Shown: positions 6,932 to 14,477 of the stretch, one piece after another | Position numbering within the stretch: position 1 is the stretch's first letter | Layout: the number at the start of each line of letters is the position of its first letter | Source: an uncultured Blautia sp. | GTDB lineage: Bacteria > Bacillota > Clostridia > Lachnospirales > Lachnospiraceae | Assembly (NCBI GenBank): GCA_945872375.1 | Contig: CAMBYR010000006.1 | Coordinates: 1-23,229, forward strand | Length of the DNA: 23,229 nucleotides | Direction: 5' to 3' | The notes under the pieces: model-generated | What the model saw: the letters and a program-made list of their open reading frames with translations, nothing else | Database searches by the model: none | Told to the model about the DNA's origin: nothing | Program-made: the position numbers and the translations under genes

Positions 6932-6993
6932 CTCTTTCTCCTCCTTGTTTTCTCTGGAAAGACATTTGTTTTCATCTCTAAAACATGTCTCAG

Positions 6994-7022
6994 ATTATAC
7001 CACGCTTTTTCACGTTAGGCAA
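6994..7022 (-). promoter_or_regulatory. Sigma-A promoter of the liv operon
   Basis: TTGCCT (complement of 7017-7022), a 17-base spacer and a perfect TATAAT (complement of 6994-6999) lie about 60 bases before livJ. No T-box, CodY-box consensus or riboswitch was recognised in the short leader. Confidence 0.85.
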
Positions 7023-7098
7023 GTAAATGGCTGAATTTTTTTTATATATTTCAAAATCGTGTGGAATTATTATAAATATATGAACTTATCACTTTTTC

Positions 7099-7127
7099 TT
7101 GCCAATTCCTTTTCGTTACGGTATGAT
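7099..7127 (+). promoter_or_regulatory. Sigma-A promoter of the glycan exporter genes
   Basis: TTGCCA (7099-7104), a 17-base spacer and TATGAT (7122-7127) lie about 50 bases before the exporter permease. It faces away from the liv promoter about 75 bases to the left. The AT-rich stretch between them (7023-7098) holds no recognised operator. Confidence 0.75.
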
Positions 7128-7177
7128 GATATGGTATCGTGAACAAAGCAAAATATCTGGTACAGGAGAATAAATTT

Positions 7178-7963
7178 ATGATAAAACGCTTCAGAATGGA
7201 TCTGAAAAAATACTGGAGATACTCCATCTATTCTGCCAGATCACAGCTGAAATCCGAGGTTGCCAATTCCTATCTGAACTGGCTGTGGTGGATCCTTGAA
7301 CCATTTTGCTTCATGCTGATCTACGCATTCATTTTCGGCGAAGTTTTCAACGCAAAGGAGCCCTACTTCCCCATTTTTATTTTTGTGGGAAATACCATGT
7401 GGATCTTTTTCAGCAAGACCATGAACCAGAGTGTACGTCTGGTAAAACAGAACAAATCCATTGTTTCCAAGGTCTACCTGCCCAAATATATCCTGCTGGT
7501 CACCAAAGTAATGGTCAACGCATTTAAAATGGCCGTTTCGGCAATGATCATCGTGGGAATGCTGATCTTTTATCGGGTGCCTGTCACCTGGAATGTCCTC
7601 TACGCCATTCCCCTTGCCGTTACCCTGATTCTGGTCTGTTTTGGTCTGGGCTGCTACCTGATGCACTACGGAGTTTTCATTGAAGACCTTACCAATATCG
7701 TCAGCATTGTACTTCGTCTGCTTTTGTATCTCACCGGTATTTTCTGGGATATCATGAAAAGGCTGCCGGCACCTTATAATATGTATGTATGCCGGCTCAA
7801 CCCTATCGCCTTTCTGATCTCCTCCATGCGTGACTGCGTGATTTACGGACAGACACCACACCGGAAGCTTATGCTCATCTGGTTTCTCATTGGCTGTCTG
7901 ATCAGCGCTCTGGGCATCCGCAAGATTTACAAAAATGAAAACAGCTATGTAAAGGTGATTTAA
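7178..7963 (+). CDS. ABC-2 type polysaccharide/teichoic-acid export permease (Wzm/TagG family)
   Basis: The product has 261 residues and about six membrane spans. It begins MIKRFRMDLKKYWRYSIYSARSQLKSEVANSYLNWLWWILEP, the ABC-2 exporter pattern in which an amphipathic region precedes the first span. YLTGIFWDIMKRLPAPYNMYVCRLNPIAFLISSMRDCV near the C-terminus is the conserved Wzm/TagG segment. The ATG at 7178 is chosen because AGGAGA ends about 9 bases upstream. An in-frame GTG at 7139 has no ribosome binding site and would overlap the leader. The ATPase follows one base after the stop, so the two are coupled. It probably exports a lipid-linked glycan or teichoic-acid-like polymer made by the convergent operon; the substrate cannot be named. 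Confidence 0.88.
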   Translation: MIKRFRMDLKKYWRYSIYSARSQLKSEVANSYLNWLWWILEPFCFMLIYAFIFGEVFNAKEPYFPIFIFVGNTMWIFFSKTMNQSVRLVKQNKSIVSKVYLPKYILLVTKVMVNAFKMAVSAMIIVGMLIFYRVPVTWNVLYAIPLAVTLILVCFGLGCYLMHYGVFIEDLTNIVSIVLRLLLYLTGIFWDIMKRLPAPYNMYVCRLNPIAFLISSMRDCVIYGQTPHRKLMLIWFLIGCLISALGIRKIYKNENSYVKVI

Positions 7964-7964
7964 T

Positions 7965-8702
7965 ATGGAAGAAAAAAATGCCATTGAAGTGCGGGATCTT
8001 GTGATCAGTTACCGCAACCTGAAAAAGACATCCCTGAAACAAAGCCTCTTCCGCCTCCGCAGACAAAAAGCGGATAACTTTGTGGCAGTCAGGGGAATTT
8101 CCTTTTCCGTAAAAGAAGGCGAAATCCTGGGGATCATCGGCAAAAACGGCAGCGGAAAATCCACCACACTGAATGCCCTGGCAGGAATTTTCTCCCCTGA
8201 TTCCGGCGAGATCGACCTGAAAGGACACAGCATTTCCCTTCTGTCCATCGGAGTAGGCTTTCAAAAGGAAATGACCGGACGGGAAAACATCATGCTTTCC
8301 GGAATGCTTCTTGGTTTCAGCAAGGAAGAAGTCAAGGCAAAAGAACAGAAGATCATTAAATTTGCCGAACTCGGCGAATTCATCGATATGCCGGTGCGCA
8401 CCTATTCCAGCGGTATGTACTCCAAGCTTGCCTTTTCCATTACCGCGATCCTGGAAACAGACATTATGCTGATCGATGAAGTTTTAAGCGTAGGCGATCA
8501 GAAATTCAAGAAAAAAAGCTACAAAAAAATGAAAAAACTCATATCGGACGAACACCGGACTGTCGTGATCGTTTCCCACAATATCAGCACTCTGCAGGAA
8601 TTGTGTGATACTGTCATGTGGATGCACGACGGTGAGATCCGCCGTATCGGCGAACCGGAGTCGGTCCTGAATGAATATGTGGATTTTATGGAAAACAGCT
8701 GA
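7965..8702 (+). CDS. ABC-2 type polysaccharide/teichoic-acid export ATPase (Wzt/TagH family)
   Basis: The product has 245 residues. Walker A is GKNGSGKST (59-67). The family-typical IGVGFQKEMTGRENIMLSG lies around 95-113. The signature is variant, YSSGM (147-151), as usual for polysaccharide exporters, and Walker B is DIMLIDE (166-172) followed by VLSVGD. The protein ends shortly after the nucleotide-binding domain, so it lacks the C-terminal carbohydrate-binding domain of long Wzt proteins and the extension of Bacillus TagH. Substrate recognition by a Wzt tail is therefore not expected. It is translated from an ATG one base after the permease stop, with AAGGTG as ribosome binding site. A bidirectional terminator follows. 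Confidence 0.9.
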   Translation: MEEKNAIEVRDLVISYRNLKKTSLKQSLFRLRRQKADNFVAVRGISFSVKEGEILGIIGKNGSGKSTTLNALAGIFSPDSGEIDLKGHSISLLSIGVGFQKEMTGRENIMLSGMLLGFSKEEVKAKEQKIIKFAELGEFIDMPVRTYSSGMYSKLAFSITAILETDIMLIDEVLSVGDQKFKKKSYKKMKKLISDEHRTVVIVSHNISTLQELCDTVMWMHDGEIRRIGEPESVLNEYVDFMENS

Positions 8703-8717
8703 AAAGCCATCAAAAAA

Positions 8718-8749
8718 GGAGACACATCCATATGATATGGACTGTCTCC
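8718..8749. terminator. Bidirectional terminator between exporter and glycosyltransferase operons
   Basis: GGAGACA (8718-8724) pairs with TGTCTCC (8743-8749), and inside it TCCATAT pairs with ATATGGA, giving about 14 pairs with a small bulge. The plus-strand transcript continues TATTCTTTT and the minus-strand one TTTTTT, so it can end both converging operons. Its right base coincides with the first base of the minus-strand gene's stop codon. Confidence 0.85.
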
Positions 8750-9840
8750 TATTCTTTTCCAGATAAATTCCAAACCCGGCATATCACCTGCCCAAGTTCA
8801 TCCACATCGTGTCCGGCATCCCGGACCTCCACACTTCCCTTTTCCCTGTCAATCGCTGATTTGCTGTATTTCTCAATGATTTCGCTCCATTCTTCCAGAG
8901 GCGCATCAATATCCACAAAACAGCACTCTCCTGATTTCCTGGTTTCTTCTGAAATCGTATTCGTCATAATACATGGCAAGCCGGTAGCCTGCGCTTCCAG
9001 AGCCGTCACACTGAGCCCCTCATAATTCGACGGAAGCAGAAACAGGTCCATCGCCTGCATCAGTTCACTCACATGATCAGAGGTACCATACAGAATCACC
9101 TTATCCGCGATCCCGTACTCTCCGATCTGTTTTTTCACATCATCAACAAGCTCCCCGTCGCCGATCAAAAGCAGTACCGCATTGGGGATGTGTTTTTGCA
9201 CTTCATGAAAGATATCAATCAGCAGTTTATGATTTTTCTGATAAGTAAATCTTCCCACATGTCCTATCAGAAATTTATCGCTGCATTTTAATTTCTGCCT
9301 CCATTGTCTCCTGATCTCGCTGTCGTAGGCAAACCTGGATATATCAATACAGTTTGGGATGACAACAAAATCTTTACAAAACAGAAACTCTCCCGCATCC
9401 TTCCCGCATGCCGCCGGCTGCGTCACCACAGTTCCAAGTAAAGGTTTTAAAATTTCATGGATCACCGGATGTCTGGTCACGGTGTTGTGGCTGTGCGCAA
9501 TCCTGGTTTTCACGCCGCATATCTTTGCCACAAACAGGTCCACCGCCATGGTGGCACTGTTTCCATGAATATGAACGATATCGAATTTTTCTTTTTTCAG
9601 CAAACGATATAAATAAGATACATAATTCCTGACATCAAGTTCCCTGTCCGGACCTTCGTAGTACGATATATTTCTTTTCTTCAGTACCCCGTAGAATTCA
9701 GGTATCGCACCCTTCCCTAATAATACAGAGATCTCGCATTTGTCCTTTGGCGCATGATCAATCAGCGAAAGCAGCACTTCCGAAAGACCATCATATCTTA
9801 AAATACCGGTTGATATTTGTAAGATTCTTTTCCTCTTCAT
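8749..9840 (-). CDS. Glycosyltransferase family 4 (GT-B fold), EpsF-like
   Basis: The product has 363 residues. The N-terminal Rossmann half begins KRILQISTGILRYDGLSEVLLSLI and includes FDIVHIHGNSATM and RIAHSHNT (residues 86-120). The C-terminal half has the GT4 donor-binding motifs GHVGRFTYQKNH (193-204), LLIGDGE (224-230) and the E-x7-E pair in NYEGLSVTALEA (E274, E282). It probably transfers a hexose or HexNAc from a nucleotide sugar to a growing lipid-linked oligosaccharide on the inner face of the membrane. It follows the GT2 gene by 19 bases and is the last gene of the operon. Sugar specificity cannot be read from sequence. Confidence 0.9.
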   Translation of the reverse strand: MKRKRILQISTGILRYDGLSEVLLSLIDHAPKDKCEISVLLGKGAIPEFYGVLKKRNISYYEGPDRELDVRNYVSYLYRLLKKEKFDIVHIHGNSATMAVDLFVAKICGVKTRIAHSHNTVTRHPVIHEILKPLLGTVVTQPAACGKDAGEFLFCKDFVVIPNCIDISRFAYDSEIRRQWRQKLKCSDKFLIGHVGRFTYQKNHKLLIDIFHEVQKHIPNAVLLLIGDGELVDDVKKQIGEYGIADKVILYGTSDHVSELMQAMDLFLLPSNYEGLSVTALEAQATGLPCIMTNTISEETRKSGECCFVDIDAPLEEWSEIIEKYSKSAIDREKGSVEVRDAGHDVDELGQVICRVWNLSGKE

Positions 9841-9859
9841 CGGACAATCGCCTCTTTTT

Positions 9860-10615
9860 TTATGAAAACTTTCGTAATCCGGCAGCTCCCCACCTGATTA
9901 CATTAATTCCCGCAGCAACAGGATTTTCCTTCAGATAGTTTCTGTAAAAATGATACTGTTTTTTTATCAGCTTTCTCTTATTTCCTGTGGTACTGCTGCT
10001 CAGCACACGATAATCCGCCAGAATTTCCGGATTCCCATATGCCTTGTTTTCGAGAGCCACAATATCATACCAATACGCATAATCATCGCGAATACTCTTT
10101 AATTCCTCACGAAGATATATTTTCCCATATCGCGCTGTGTCATATAATCCTGTCAGGCAGCCGATCTGGTTCATAACCTTCATTTCTTTTGTAGTGATCA
10201 CTTTCTTTGCATAAGTGGGCCTCAGAATCTCCCTGGACCTTTCATCAATTCTCCTGTAGGAACAATATACGATCACAGCATCATGCTTTTTCATATAAGC
10301 AAGCTGTTTTTCCAGAAAGTCAGGATGCCACAGATCATCAGCATCAAGCAGTGCAATATACTGTCCTTCCGCGCGGCGGATTCCATTATTTCTTGCAGCC
10401 GCAGAACCCGCATTCTTCTGCTGCACCAGGCGGATCCTGGAGTCTCTGGCTTCATATTCGCGGACAATATCCGCAGAATGATCCTTCGATCCGTCATCAA
10501 CAACGATCATTTCCCATTCCGGATAGGTCTGAGAAATGACAGATTCAATTGTTTCCCGCACATACTCTGCGCCGTTGTAACATGGTGTGATAATGGATAC
10601 CAGCCCGGTTTTCAT
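9860..10615 (-). CDS. Glycosyltransferase family 2 (GT-A fold)
   Basis: The product has 251 residues. It begins LVSIITPCYNGAEYVRETIESVISQTYPEWEMIVVDDGS, the classic GT2 nucleotide-binding start (VVDDGS at 38-43). The metal-binding DXD-type motif LLDADD (89-94) and SAAARNNGIRRAEGQYIALL follow. The C-terminal part (DYAYWYDIVALENKAYGNPEILADYRV) matches small GT2 enzymes of capsule and LPS loci. Its ATG overlaps the upstream phosphotransferase stop by 4 bases (10612-10615). It probably adds the second sugar after the initiating transferase. Donor and linkage are unknown. Confidence 0.9.
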   Translation of the reverse strand: MKTGLVSIITPCYNGAEYVRETIESVISQTYPEWEMIVVDDGSKDHSADIVREYEARDSRIRLVQQKNAGSAAARNNGIRRAEGQYIALLDADDLWHPDFLEKQLAYMKKHDAVIVYCSYRRIDERSREILRPTYAKKVITTKEMKVMNQIGCLTGLYDTARYGKIYLREELKSIRDDYAYWYDIVALENKAYGNPEILADYRVLSSSTTGNKRKLIKKQYHFYRNYLKENPVAAGINVIRWGAAGLRKFS

Positions 10616-11991
10616 CTATCTTTCTCCTCCGCTTCGGAGCTTTTCAGAGCATTTGTCTGATTTTCGTTGACTCCCTCGGACGCATCCTTCTGGAAAAAGA
10701 TCTTTACCGTCATCAGCATCAGCTTCAAATCCAGAAACAGGGAGAAGTTCTCAATATAAAACAGATCCAGTTTCAGTTTATCATATGGTGTGGTATTGTA
10801 TTTTCCATAAACCTGCGCATACCCTGTAAGTCCGGCCTTTACCTTCAGGCGGTAATCAAATTCCGGAATCTCCTTCTGATATTCCTTCATAATGCATTCC
10901 CGCTCGGGCCGGGGCCCAACCAGAGACATATCTCCGATCAGAACATTAAACAGCTGGGGCAGTTCATCCAGATGGAGGTTGCGCAGCACCCTGCCTACCG
11001 GCGTAACCCTGGAATCATGTCTGGACGCAAGACGGGCGCCATGTTTTTCAGAGTCTACCCGCATACTGCGGAATTTACAGATTTTAAATGTCTTGTAATC
11101 CTTTGTCAGGCGATCCTGAAAATAAAATACCGGTCCGCCGTCATAGCATTTGATCAGAAGCGCAATCAGCAGCATCAGCGGAGATGTAATGATAATCCCG
11201 GCAATAGAAAAAACAATATCTATCAGACGTTTCATGGCCCTCTGGTCCACCGTAAGTCCCATATTTCTGGACAGCATCAAAGGTGTATCAAACAGATGAA
11301 GCCGGTCGCTTCCCGTCAGAATTACATCTGAGATCTTGGGACTGAAATAGCAGCGAATGGAATGAGAAAAACAGTATTTCAGATATTTGTTTCGAAGTCC
11401 GGAAGGCAGATCCCAAATGATGACGCCTTCGTAGTCCTCCAGCATCCGAAATATTTTCTCTTCTCCTTCATCCACATGCACCTTGCCGCTGATATCATAT
11501 TTATCTTTTCTGGAATTCATTTTCTGGATCAGATCTCCGGGATCCCGGTCTCCGTAAATCACCAGCAGTCTTCTGGCACTGTATATGCGCGAATAAATGG
11601 CTCTCGAAGCCAGAATCCATATAATAATCAGACCAATCTGCAGTGCTGTCATCTCCAGCATTTTTCCTGCCGGCAGAAACCACCGGTTGATCAGTGTGAT
11701 CTGAAAATACACCACAACATTGGTACAGACTGTCGCAAGCGTAAGCGAATAAAATACGTCGATCCTTTTCAGGTAACCAACTCTCAGCCCGCCGTACATT
11801 CTGGAAAAAAGCACATCCAGCAAAGCGTAAATAGCAATCAGTGCCCAGTTACCCTTTCTCCAGAACGGCTCAAAGATCAGCATCCGGTAATAACTATACC
11901 ATATATACGCAAAAACAACTGTCTGCGCTGCTATGATCAGGAAATCCAGACAAAATACGATCAGGCGTTTATAGTCCTCTCGTTTACTCAC
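10612..11991 (-). CDS. Undecaprenyl-phosphate sugar phosphotransferase (initiating glycan transferase, WbaP/EpsE-type)
   Basis: The product has 459 residues. Several N-terminal spans (about residues 8-35, 47-64, 80-102, 115-132) lead to a soluble CoA-binding-like domain (140-240: RRLLVIYGDRD...). The C-terminal bacterial sugar transferase domain (PF02397) starts at KRLIDIVFSIAGI (254). It has the FRSM motif (308-311), the catalytic DE pair in LHLDELPQLFNVL (D342, E343), GPRPE (359-363) and KAGLTGYAQV (385-394). It moves a sugar-1-phosphate from a nucleotide sugar to undecaprenyl phosphate, the first step of glycan repeat synthesis. Start is GTG (11989-11991) after GAGGGA; no ATG lies near. 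It is the first gene of the operon, with its own promoter. Confidence 0.93.
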   Translation of the reverse strand: MSKREDYKRLIVFCLDFLIIAAQTVVFAYIWYSYYRMLIFEPFWRKGNWALIAIYALLDVLFSRMYGGLRVGYLKRIDVFYSLTLATVCTNVVVYFQITLINRWFLPAGKMLEMTALQIGLIIIWILASRAIYSRIYSARRLLVIYGDRDPGDLIQKMNSRKDKYDISGKVHVDEGEEKIFRMLEDYEGVIIWDLPSGLRNKYLKYCFSHSIRCYFSPKISDVILTGSDRLHLFDTPLMLSRNMGLTVDQRAMKRLIDIVFSIAGIIITSPLMLLIALLIKCYDGGPVFYFQDRLTKDYKTFKICKFRSMRVDSEKHGARLASRHDSRVTPVGRVLRNLHLDELPQLFNVLIGDMSLVGPRPERECIMKEYQKEIPEFDYRLKVKAGLTGYAQVYGKYNTTPYDKLKLDLFYIENFSLFLDLKLMLMTVKIFFQKDASEGVNENQTNALKSSEAEEKDR

Positions 11992-12050
11992 AAAATCCCT
12001 CTTTTATCTATTTTTTCATGGTTTTGTAATAATCTTTCTATAGTTTTTTT

Positions 12051-12079
12051 ATTATAACGCAAAATATTCACTTCGTCCA
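12051..12079 (-). promoter_or_regulatory. Sigma-A promoter of the glycan-synthesis operon
   Basis: TGGACG (complement of 12074-12079), a 17-base spacer and a perfect TATAAT (complement of 12051-12056) lie in the 103-base gap before the phosphotransferase gene. The operon is therefore likely transcribed separately from the PF06541 gene upstream, although read-through is possible because no terminator separates them. Confidence 0.75.
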
Positions 12080-12094
12080 GTCATTCTGATAACC

Positions 12095-13084
12095 TTATTT
12101 ATCCTCCTTGATTTCTGTCTGCTCTTCCCCCTTTTCAGCCCGCGAAAGGAACTGCTCCTGCGTCCGCTTTACAGTCTCTGCAAACTGCTCCTGTTTCGCC
12201 TTTACATTCTCCGTAATCTGCTCCTGTTTCGCTTTCACGTTCTCCGTAAACTGCTCCTGCCTGGCCTTTACGTTCTCCGTGATCTGCTCCTGTTTCGCCT
12301 TCACGTTCTCTGTGATCTGCTCCTGTCTGGCCTTCACATTTTCAGCAATTTTTTTCTCCTGCTCACGGGCCGCCTGCAGAAGCGCCTCCTGTCTTCGGCG
12401 GAGATTTTCCAGCACCACTTCGGGGCTGACCGTCAGATTCGGGTAAGCATCCCCGATACGGCGAAGAAGCAGCGATTTATTGTGAAGCAATATCCGTACC
12501 TTTGTACTGACTTCCTCGGAGTTATCCGCATCCACCCCGTCAATTTCCTCCCGGACAAGATGAAACAGCACATGCGACGCAATATAGTCGGCAACCATTA
12601 CCACAATGATCAGGATCGCCAGAACATATACGGCCCAGTTGGGGAGCTTCCGAACTTCCCGGAAGAAAACAGGGTTCAGCCATTTAATAATCACGATTCC
12701 GCCAAGCCCAAAGAGAATCAGGTTTCCGATCCAGATTCTTCCATGAAGATTCATGGGCTTCTGGCTGTAATCCCACCACCTTGCATGGAACAGCTTTTCC
12801 ATGTACCAGCTTACAAAATATTCCAGTGCCCCGCATACGACAAAGGCTGCCAGAAAAATATCCGAATACCGGCTGTCCCTGCCCACGAATCCATATAAAA
12901 GTACCGTCATGGCCACTGCCCCGCTTCCATAGATCGGGCAGTACGGCCCAATCAGAAATCCTCTGTTAATAAATCTGTGATACTGCCGGAATTTCAGGAT
13001 GACCTCCATACACCATCCCGCCACAGAATAAACAAAAAACTGAATGATCAGTTCCGAAACAAGTCTGATAATCGTTTCTTTCAT
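12095..13084 (-). CDS. PF06541 (CmpB/DUF1113) membrane protein with hendecad-repeat tail
   Basis: The product has 329 residues. The first 180 hold about five membrane spans with family motifs: YSVAGWCMEVILK, RGFLIGPYCPIYGSG (41-55), ALEYFVSWYMEKLFHARWWDYS (86-107) and MNLHGRIWIGNLILFGLGG. The family is often named putative ABC transporter permease, but no ATPase or transport activity is supported here; the biochemical role is unknown. Residues 190-240 form a charged helical linker. Residues 246-312 are six near-identical 11-residue units (ENVKAKQEQIT) predicted to form a long helical or coiled-coil tail on the cytoplasmic side. It ends in the acidic/lysine segment EEQTEIKEDK. The ATG at 13082-13084 is preceded by AGGAGGAGAG at a rather long distance. 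Confidence 0.85.
   Translation of the reverse strand: MKETIIRLVSELIIQFFVYSVAGWCMEVILKFRQYHRFINRGFLIGPYCPIYGSGAVAMTVLLYGFVGRDSRYSDIFLAAFVVCGALEYFVSWYMEKLFHARWWDYSQKPMNLHGRIWIGNLILFGLGGIVIIKWLNPVFFREVRKLPNWAVYVLAILIIVVMVADYIASHVLFHLVREEIDGVDADNSEEVSTKVRILLHNKSLLLRRIGDAYPNLTVSPEVVLENLRRRQEALLQAAREQEKKIAENVKARQEQITENVKAKQEQITENVKARQEQFTENVKAKQEQITENVKAKQEQFAETVKRTQEQFLSRAEKGEEQTEIKEDK
12152..12349 (-). repeat. 33-bp in-frame tandem repeat, six copies
   Basis: CTGCTCCTG recurs on the plus strand at exactly 12152, 12185, 12218, 12251, 12284 and 12317, a strict 33-base period. Units alternate between TTTCGCC- and CTGGCC-type variants and drift at silent positions. Each unit encodes 11 residues of the PF06541 protein's tail. 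Copy number could change by slippage without breaking the frame. Confidence 0.95.
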
Positions 13085-13158
13085 CTGACTTTATCTCTCC
13101 TCCTATCCTCTCAACACATTACTTTGCACTTACTTTTTTCTCCATATTGCTGTCCAAC

Positions 13159-13187
13159 ATCATATCATATTTCGTTTCCCATGAAAA
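13159..13187 (-). promoter_or_regulatory. Candidate promoter of the PF06541 gene
   Basis: TTTTCA (complement of 13182-13187), 17 bases, then TATGAT (complement of 13159-13164). The -35 is poor; the -10 is repeated once 5 bases upstream. The 252-base divergent gap 13085-13336 otherwise holds only this and the glgC promoter. Confidence 0.35.
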
Positions 13188-13275
13188 GCACGTGAATTAA
13201 CTGGTAATTTTTCACAAATTTACAAATCCTTTTCGAATTTTTTTAAATAAGATACCATTTTTTTGCACAAAATTG

Positions 13276-13304
13276 TGGAAAGATTCCAGAAATAATTGTA
13301 TAAT
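13276..13304 (+). promoter_or_regulatory. Promoter of glgCD
   Basis: A perfect TATAAT (13299-13304) lies about 30 bases before glgC. At 17-base spacing the -35 would be TGGAAA, a weak match. Two short inverted repeats overlap that region: CACAA-AA-TTGTG (13266-13277) and TGGAA-AGA-TTCCA (13276-13288). They might serve an activator or repressor; this is inferred only from symmetry. Confidence 0.55.
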
Positions 13305-13336
13305 ATACTCATATAAAAGGAAAGTGAGGGTTCACC

Positions 13337-14476
13337 ATGAAACAAAACAATATGTTAGCTATGATTCTGGCCGGTGGCCGCGGAAGTCGTCTGCATGATC
13401 TTACCAATAAAGTGGCAAAACCTGCAGTTTCTTACGGTGGAAAATACCGTATCGTAGACTTTCCGTTAAGCAACTGTGCCAACAGCGGAATCGATGTTGT
13501 CGGCGTACTTACACAGTACGAGTCTGTTCTTCTCAACAGCTATGTAGCTGCAGGCCGCCGCTGGGGTCTGGACACCAAGGACAGCGGTGTCTATGTACTT
13601 CCGCCTCGTGAGAAAGCAGATGCAAATCTTGATGTTTACCGCGGCACTGCCGATGCGATTTCTCAGAATATCGACTTTATCGACAGTTATGATCCGGAAT
13701 ATCTTCTGATCCTTTCCGGTGACCACATTTATAAAATGAATTATGCAAAAATGCTCGCATACCACAAAGAGCACAACGCTGATGCCACCATCGCAGTTAT
13801 CGGTGTTCCCATGAAAGAAGCAAGCCGTTTCGGTATCATGAACACAGACGAAACAGGCCGCATCGTAGAATTCGAGGAAAAACCGGCTCAGCCGAAGAGC
13901 AATCTGGCTTCCATGGGTATCTACATTTTCAACTGGAAGCTTCTTCGTAAAATGCTCATTGCCGACATGAAGGATCCGGATTCCAACCACGACTTTGGAA
14001 AAGATATCATCCCGGCACTTCTGAATGACGGAAAGAAACTGGTTGCATGGCAGTTCAAAGGCTACTGGAAAGACGTTGGAACCATCGATTCCTTATGGGA
14101 AGCAAATATGGATCTTCTGGACAAGAAAAACGAACTGGATCTTCACGATTCCACATGGAAGATCTACACGGAAGACGTATCCGCACTTCCGCAGTATATC
14201 GGACCGGACGCAACTGTTGACCGTGCATTTATCACCCAGGGTTGCCGCATTGAAGGTGATGTAAAGAACTCTGTTCTTTTCACCGGCGCAACCGTTGGTG
14301 CAGGTGCAAAAGTCATCGACACCGTTCTGATGCCCGGTGCTGTCGTAGAACCGGGAGCTGTTGTTACACGCGCACTGGTTGCTGATGGCGTAAAGATCGG
14401 CAAAGGTGCTGTTGTCGGCAGCGCTGACAGCGAAAACATCCTGCTTGTTGCAAAGAATGTTAAGGGGGTAGAATAA
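13337..14476 (+). CDS. glgC: Glucose-1-phosphate adenylyltransferase catalytic subunit
   Basis: The product has 379 residues. The G-rich nucleotide loop MILAGGRGSRL (9-19), KPAVSYGGKYRIVDFPLSNC (28-47), YRGTADA (101-107), LSGDHIYKMNY (127-136) and EFEEKPAQPKSN are all present, as is FKGYWKDVGTIDSLWEAN. The C-terminal third is a left-handed beta helix of hexapeptide repeats (about 285-379). It makes ADP-glucose from ATP and glucose-1-phosphate, the committed step of glycogen synthesis. The ATG follows GTGAGGG by 6 bases. glgD begins one base after the stop, so the two subunits are coupled and probably form a heterotetramer. Confidence 0.97.
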   Translation: MKQNNMLAMILAGGRGSRLHDLTNKVAKPAVSYGGKYRIVDFPLSNCANSGIDVVGVLTQYESVLLNSYVAAGRRWGLDTKDSGVYVLPPREKADANLDVYRGTADAISQNIDFIDSYDPEYLLILSGDHIYKMNYAKMLAYHKEHNADATIAVIGVPMKEASRFGIMNTDETGRIVEFEEKPAQPKSNLASMGIYIFNWKLLRKMLIADMKDPDSNHDFGKDIIPALLNDGKKLVAWQFKGYWKDVGTIDSLWEANMDLLDKKNELDLHDSTWKIYTEDVSALPQYIGPDATVDRAFITQGCRIEGDVKNSVLFTGATVGAGAKVIDTVLMPGAVVEPGAVVTRALVADGVKIGKGAVVGSADSENILLVAKNVKGVE

Positions 14477-14477
14477 G

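Noticed and set aside
7241..7984. Minus-strand open frame of 247 codons
   Set aside because: It mirrors the exporter permease gene, which has clear family motifs and initiation signals on the plus strand.
12001..12050. A tiny ATG-AAA-AAA-TAG frame in the leader of the glycan operon
   Set aside because: It has three codons with no ribosome binding site, so nothing supports an attenuator peptide.
12152..12349. CRISPR-like array
   Set aside because: The units are contiguous with no spacers and lie in frame within a coding sequence; it is a coding tandem repeat.
12108..12446. Plus-strand frame encoding a Cys/Phe-rich repeat protein
   Set aside because: It is the antisense of the 33-bp repeat in the PF06541 gene; it has no ribosome binding site and its periodicity comes entirely from the opposite strand.
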